From Candidatus Iainarchaeum sp. (GTDB lineage Archaea > Iainarchaeota > Iainarchaeia > Iainarchaeales > JAGVWC01), in the NCBI GenBank assembly GCA_018304465.1, contig JAGVWC010000008.1, positions 64,001 through 108,095 on the forward strand: a DNA stretch of 44,095 bases, written 5' to 3'. The position numbers were made by a program, and so were the translations under genes. Positions within the stretch are counted from its first letter, which is position 1; every line of letters starts with the position of its first letter. The notes under the pieces were generated by a model. That model was not told the origin of the DNA, searched no databases, and saw only the letters and a list, made by a program, of their open reading frames with translations. Of this stretch, positions 41,201 to 44,095 are shown one piece after another.

Positions 41201-41231
41201 AGAGCAATAGTCCGACTATTTTTTTCTGTAT
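38220..41231 (-). CDS. Giant secreted beta-helix surface protein with ATA start
   Basis: About 1003 residues. The best N terminus, starting at an ATA codon (41231), is residue 1 then QKKIVGLLLLLCLAVNANA, a textbook signal peptide behind a GGTGA site; the first standard codon (TTG 41207) would leave only 12 residues of it. After a LamG-like region comes a right-handed parallel beta-helix (repeats such as NFLIQNVRIVGG and NVLFEKNTIETRTSGGSAI), then two similar Ig-like units with GCST-KYRI cores, a spacer and a C-terminal membrane helix (FILIIFVVGAGLFFVF). It is probably an adhesin or envelope polysaccharide-binding protein. Its base composition is opposite to that of its neighbours. Confidence 0.75.
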   Translation of the reverse strand: MQKKIVGLLLLLCLAVNANAVTERFIDPTATGAANGTSWTDAWTTFSAALTGSVTPAATDTVIVWWRNGTYIENNSGMLQISQSYTNMVTFRHDENQASISGLITGLVGGASSNDTPIRVAGHTRNITFEDLNFASRQVVVSNADSNADFNSSADLTLTVNTTTFYEGTGSLNLTKTGTLSIDANAAKEVTSRYYNIGSNMSFSIYIKDAATLAKLVDTNSIVVRVGSDENNYFEHPINKANLTADQWNHIKGQRTNNQKGSPTLTAIDYFFVGVRATSTATTWSNGDILIDRIMTNAGSAFTLNYSAVDVDVNNLVFKRVTFDQGDTYGYAPFWYNPNNTTGSNDVRDINFEQCNFLNATTNTAAALSGINITASKTTNHFWNLVVKDSNFSQTGAPGPYGIYLNGAPNFLIQNVRIVGGVYTFNIPLTQATQATLGTSTWGTIENSYFESTATSGHAAVIGTNLNDGNQIIIRNNHFVSPKENGVVFKGSFNVLFEKNTIETRTSGGSAIMFKGCATCVAQNNYVVAKGSGLGGSDDSANWKNQNTIHRLNRIKVVGPTGSIFSFSDNGNELGGNLVNQNTYDVNNTTASSPFGRIGADSTLVTLAEARTAWADYNASYATHDSDSNVAKLTVSTTLDSNTPNPVTATSNTGITGLVTVQFASELVTDVNLQSITDFTGELTCTNANWANYKNQSGSIDRNYSATEISCNSSAQTVVLDINVAAGTQTNTLSFDTNKPTATWDGNAGWQTTDANLHLTCIDGNSGCSTTKYRIDSDTSSAITWGTWQTYDSNVLISTDANTAIQFYSTDVAGNDSNTGEPTAYYAMIDKTAPTTTINPVDGAQNPTEFQITCVDPLSGCSTIKYRINSGVWTTYSSAVSISGNGTWTIDYNGTDSAGNIETTHTATYQINPGDAPIDSGNSYFPQPKPSLITNTTEISNNSNPTYPPDSNSKFFDLEKVVTPEIKAAIEEAKKPENLVPFILIIFVVGAGLFFVFKKSGRG

Positions 41232-41427
41232 TTTTTCACCTTTACCGGAACAACAATTTAATCAAACCCCAGAAAAACATAATAATCCCTATCAAGCCGT
41301 ACCATAGGGGAAAAACCGAAAAGCACGAATTGGGCATTACGCCCAGATTCTGCCCGCAACGAAACCAAGTTGCCCGCAAAGTCGAAAATTAATCAGGCGT
41401 TATAGACAAAGCCAAACCGGGCAAAAC

Positions 41428-41437
41428 CATTAAAAAT
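41428..41437 (+). promoter_or_regulatory. TATA box of the transglutaminase-like gene
   Basis: CATTAAAAAT lies 22-31 nt before ATG 41459, consistent with a leaderless mRNA. The rest of the 41232-41458 gap holds one weak hairpin (TGGGC/GCCCA) and no gene. Confidence 0.4.
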
Positions 41438-41458
41438 CGCAAAAACCATCAAAGATAC

Positions 41459-43156
41459 ATGCGCGTAACCGCAGTTCTATTGACCGTGCTTTTTTTCACC
41501 GCGACCGCCTGCGCACAACTCGAAATCAACCCCAACACCGTCGGAGAAATGAAAGCGCACGTGCAAATGCATGTTTCCGGCGGGTTTTCCGGAGACCTCA
41601 CCAGCCAAGATACCATGACCATCAAACTGCTCACGTTCCAAAACTATCCGGGACAAACCGTCGAGCAAAACAGCGAAAAACTCGTGATTCAAAACCAAAC
41701 CATCGAACCCCGATACGAAACCATCGAAGGAAACCGATACGCCGTATTCGAACTCAAAAACCTCGTGCAATACCTCCAAGACCCGTCGTTTGACATCTAT
41801 TCAGACGCCATCATCAAAACCCGCGCGCGATTCGCGCTCCACCAGGATTACAACTTGACACGACCCATGACCGAAAACACCGAATTCATTTTGCCCAGCG
41901 ATTACATCGAGTCGGATGATGCCACTTTATCCGCCAAAGTCCAACTCGAATTCCAAAGCGCCTCGGAACTCGAAACCATCCGACACATCACGGAATGGGT
42001 GCACGAAAACATCGCGTACGATTACGGAACCTATTACAACGGCGTGTGGAGCGCGCGACAAACATACGAAAACCGCGCCGGAGTATGCGACGAATTCGCG
42101 AATCTCACCGCCGCTTTTTTACGGATCAAAAAAATCCCCACCCGATACGTCACCGGCATCAGTTTTGACGGACAACGATTCGGGAACCATGGTTGGACCG
42201 AAAGCTACTTGCCCGGAACCGGCTGGATCGGAGTCGACGCCACGTACGGAGAAGCCGGATACCTCGACGCCATGCACGTCGCGCTTGGAAAAACCACCGA
42301 CACGAACCAACTCAAAAACGTGCTGATTTTCACCACGTCGGTGAATGGAATCGACGTCACCGCAAGCCTTCAAGACCCCTACGTGGACCTCAATTCCCTT
42401 GAATTCCAGACGATCAGCAATCTTGTGGTGCTTCGATTCATCCAGCATCCCCGCGCCGGACTCAACCAAAACATCCAGTTCCAAGCCGAACTCACCAACC
42501 TCACCGACAGCACGATTATCATTCCAGCGGAACTCGCGTTACACCCCGATTTTTCCATCAGCCAAGGATCCAAACAAATCCTGTTGCTTCCCAACGAAAA
42601 AAAAACCGTTTCCTGGACCGCCACCACCCCAAAAACCGGAAAACCCGGTTACATCACGACATACGGAGTACGCCTCGCATTACCCGATCAAACCATCGAA
42701 AGCAAAATCGAAATCCGCCCCGACGTAAAAGTCAATGACCCCATTTCCCAAGACGCGATCCAAGTACTGGATGTGAGCCCCATGGTCGAAAACGACGCGT
42801 TTACGATTCAAACCCAAATTCAAAACACCAGCACCAAAACCATTCCCGTAACCATCGAACTGGTCCAAGGAACCCGACGCGTCCAATCCCAAGCACCCAT
42901 CGAACCCCAGCAAACCCTTCGAATGAATGTCCGGTTTCCCGACCCGGTTCCCGGTTCGCTTTTGGTTTCCATTCAAGGCGACAAAAACCACGCGTATTCT
43001 TTTATGATTCCCGAACCCAAACCCGCTTCAAAACCCGATCCGGACACCCCGCCCGATTCCAACATTCAAACACCCGCACCACCGGAAGAAACCAATTCGT
43101 TTTTGGACGCTTTGTGGAACGCGCTGAAAAACTTTTTCAAAGCGATTTTCGGATAA
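41459..43156 (+). CDS. Secreted transglutaminase-like protein
   Basis: 565 residues. A signal peptide (VTAVLLTVLFFTATACA) leads to a beta-rich region of about 170 residues, then a transglutaminase-like core: Cys210 in RAGVCDEFANLTAAFLR, His244 in GNHGWTESY and Asp260 in WIGVDATYG. The triad is complete, so cysteine-protease or cross-linking activity is expected. A second beta domain (Ig-like) and a Pro-rich stalk (KPASKPDPDTPPD) precede a short C-terminal amphipathic helix that may contact the membrane. It lies next to the giant beta-helix protein and may act on surface proteins, which is inference. Confidence 0.82.
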   Translation: MRVTAVLLTVLFFTATACAQLEINPNTVGEMKAHVQMHVSGGFSGDLTSQDTMTIKLLTFQNYPGQTVEQNSEKLVIQNQTIEPRYETIEGNRYAVFELKNLVQYLQDPSFDIYSDAIIKTRARFALHQDYNLTRPMTENTEFILPSDYIESDDATLSAKVQLEFQSASELETIRHITEWVHENIAYDYGTYYNGVWSARQTYENRAGVCDEFANLTAAFLRIKKIPTRYVTGISFDGQRFGNHGWTESYLPGTGWIGVDATYGEAGYLDAMHVALGKTTDTNQLKNVLIFTTSVNGIDVTASLQDPYVDLNSLEFQTISNLVVLRFIQHPRAGLNQNIQFQAELTNLTDSTIIIPAELALHPDFSISQGSKQILLLPNEKKTVSWTATTPKTGKPGYITTYGVRLALPDQTIESKIEIRPDVKVNDPISQDAIQVLDVSPMVENDAFTIQTQIQNTSTKTIPVTIELVQGTRRVQSQAPIEPQQTLRMNVRFPDPVPGSLLVSIQGDKNHAYSFMIPEPKPASKPDPDTPPDSNIQTPAPPEETNSFLDALWNALKNFFKAIFG

Positions 43157-43216
43157 TAGTAAAAGCATTAAAAAGGTTCTTTAGGCAGAAATAGATAGAA
43201 CACGAATTATTGAAAA

Positions 43217-43287
43217 GCGCTCGTTGTTTAATGGTAGAATGCGACGTTGCCAACGTCGTGGCCCGGGTCCGATTCCCGGCGGGCGCA
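43217..43287 (+). tRNA. tRNA-Gly(GCC)
   Basis: 71 nt. Acceptor GCGCTCG/CGGGCGC (one G-U), anticodon stem CGACG/CGTCG with loop TTGCCAA giving GCC, variable TGGC, T stem CCGGG/CCCGG, discriminator A. No CCA and no intron. The T loop is TCCGATT, so position 55 is C rather than the usual T (pseudouridine). Confidence 0.93.
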
Positions 43288-43297
43288 CACATATTTT

Positions 43298-44032
43298 TTA
43301 TCGCGGCTTCATCGCGATCAACCGCACGAAAGGTTTTTCCGAATACATCAAATCCGGATCCGACAACATCCGCTCCACCGCTTTTCGGCCTTCCGGAGTC
43401 TGATTCCCTTTTCGAGCCAAAAGCTTTTGACGCACCGCTTGAATGGAAACCCGTTTGTCATGGTCCAGTGCCGCCTGAAAAGATTTTGCGGTCAACGTCA
43501 GTCTAAGCAAGCGAATGTTTTTTGCCATATCCAGTTTCGCTTGCGCGTTCATTTTGCTGTTTTCGCTTCCGATGCCAAGCAATTCCCTGGGCGTCAACCG
43601 CTTCATCTTGACGACAAAACCCGCGGCCACCAATTCGGACCGAAACTGCGGACCGTAATGCGCCTCGTCCACCGTGGTAAAACGCGCGCCCGGTTGAAGG
43701 GTTCGAAACAATTCCGCGTGCAATTTTTTTCGGACTTCAAAACCGACGTGTTGCAGCAAAAAATGCGCGTACACATGCGAAAAATAATTCGCGGGACGCG
43801 CCAAAAGATACGCCACCGCATCGGTTTTGCTCAAAACCGTCAAATTCGTCGGTTTTTCCTTCGCGCCTCTTTCACGCAACAAACGCCCATAATCCACTTT
43901 CGGCAAAGAATCCACGCCGACGAATTCCGTTTTCGAATGACGGGGATTTAGGGCAAAATCAACGATTTTCGACGGCCAAAGCCCTGTCCCAAGCTCTCCT
44001 ACCCGACGAACCCGACGCACCATGTCATCCAT
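43298..44032 (-). CDS. SAM-methyltransferase-like Rossmann protein
   Basis: 244 residues from ATG 44032. The start has a glycine loop (VGELGTGLWPSKIVDFAL) and an acidic strand end (EFVGVDSLP), then NYFSHVYAHFLLQHVGF followed by a helix and LRTLQPG-like LFRTLQPGARFTTVDE, which fits motifs I-IV of class I methyltransferases. The lack of the usual GxGxG may reduce SAM binding. The C-terminal 80 residues are a basic helical extension (LLARKGNQTPEGRKAVERML). Target unknown; tRNA-Gly lies 10 nt from its end. Its start overlaps the end of the upstream gene by 8 nt, so it is translationally coupled. Confidence 0.6.
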   Translation of the reverse strand: MDDMVRRVRRVGELGTGLWPSKIVDFALNPRHSKTEFVGVDSLPKVDYGRLLRERGAKEKPTNLTVLSKTDAVAYLLARPANYFSHVYAHFLLQHVGFEVRKKLHAELFRTLQPGARFTTVDEAHYGPQFRSELVAAGFVVKMKRLTPRELLGIGSENSKMNAQAKLDMAKNIRLLRLTLTAKSFQAALDHDKRVSIQAVRQKLLARKGNQTPEGRKAVERMLSDPDLMYSEKPFVRLIAMKPR

Positions 44033-44095
44033 CCGATTTTTTCAAAAACGGTTCCAGTTTTTTCCAGATCTCGACCCCGATTTCTTCTTTCGAAC
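44025..44095 (-). CDS. C-terminal end of an unknown protein (cut by window edge)
   Basis: Twenty-two codons are visible: SKEEIGVEIWKKLEPFLKK plus three residues, then TGA. It reads as the helical end of a protein and overlaps the start of the methyltransferase-like gene, the arrangement typical of co-translated operon genes. Nothing more can be inferred. Confidence 0.4.
   Translation of the reverse strand, partial: SKEEIGVEIWKKLEPFLKKSDG

Noticed and set aside
1..44095. CRISPR arrays, insertion sequences, rRNA genes
   Set aside because: No regularly spaced repeats, no transposase motifs with terminal repeats and no conserved rRNA segments were seen.

Overview
The window is archaeal DNA and is almost entirely coding. 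The archaeal calls rest on RNA polymerase subunit K, ribosomal protein eS17, aEF-1beta with its Zn-ribbon partner, ABCE1 and Pelota, archaeal DnaG, archaeal CCA-adding enzyme, Taw3, Pth2, Hjc, HerA and NurA, Rad50, class III signal peptide pilins, a tRNA intron with a bulge-helix-bulge, and TATA boxes of the form TTTATA about 25-35 nt before starts. Very short gaps, ATGA overlaps and many small genes fit a compact genome, perhaps of DPANN type; that placement is inference and I cannot name a lineage.

Layout. 0-1.8 kb: an OB-like protein end, a TctA-family membrane protein and a JAMM protease. 1.8-3.6 kb: four pilin-like genes in a tight operon, then a small membrane protein. 3.9-8.4 kb: ABCE1 and Pelota (ribosome recycling and rescue), then PurF. 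8.4-14.5 kb, mostly minus strand: a membrane-anchored resolvase-like nuclease, a Nudix hydrolase paired with a CARF-like protein, Elp3, a secreted protein and a pilus-type ATPase, with Taw3 on the plus strand. 14.5-18.2 kb: CCA-adding enzyme, two unknown genes, an intron-containing tRNA-Arg(UCG) with a homing-endonuclease remnant against it, and the Zn-ribbon/aEF-1beta pair. 18.3-29 kb: Rad50 with a large intein, eS17 and RpoK, a possible degenerate PolB-like protein, a sigma-factor-like protein, and a HerA (with mini-intein) / lysine-rich microprotein / pseudophosphatase / NurA cluster. 29-37.9 kb: small basic proteins, Pth2, a permuted GTPase, membrane proteins, Hjc, DnaG with an RG-rich linker, tRNA-Val. 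37.9-41.2 kb: a compositionally foreign segment with a giant secreted beta-helix protein. 41.4-44.1 kb: a secreted transglutaminase-like protein, tRNA-Gly, and a methyltransferase-like gene.

Themes. Translation (tRNA maturation and modification, recycling, rescue, peptidyl-tRNA hydrolysis) and DNA repair dominate. Rad50 and HerA, which act in DNA end resection together with Mre11 and NurA, are each interrupted by an intein at the same point of the Walker A motif, between the invariant Lys and the following Ser. No Mre11 gene is present in the window.

The plus strand is rich in A and C over most of the window, whichever strand is coding. The segment around 38-41.2 kb reverses this, which marks it as recently inserted or inverted. 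No CRISPR array, insertion sequence or rRNA was seen.
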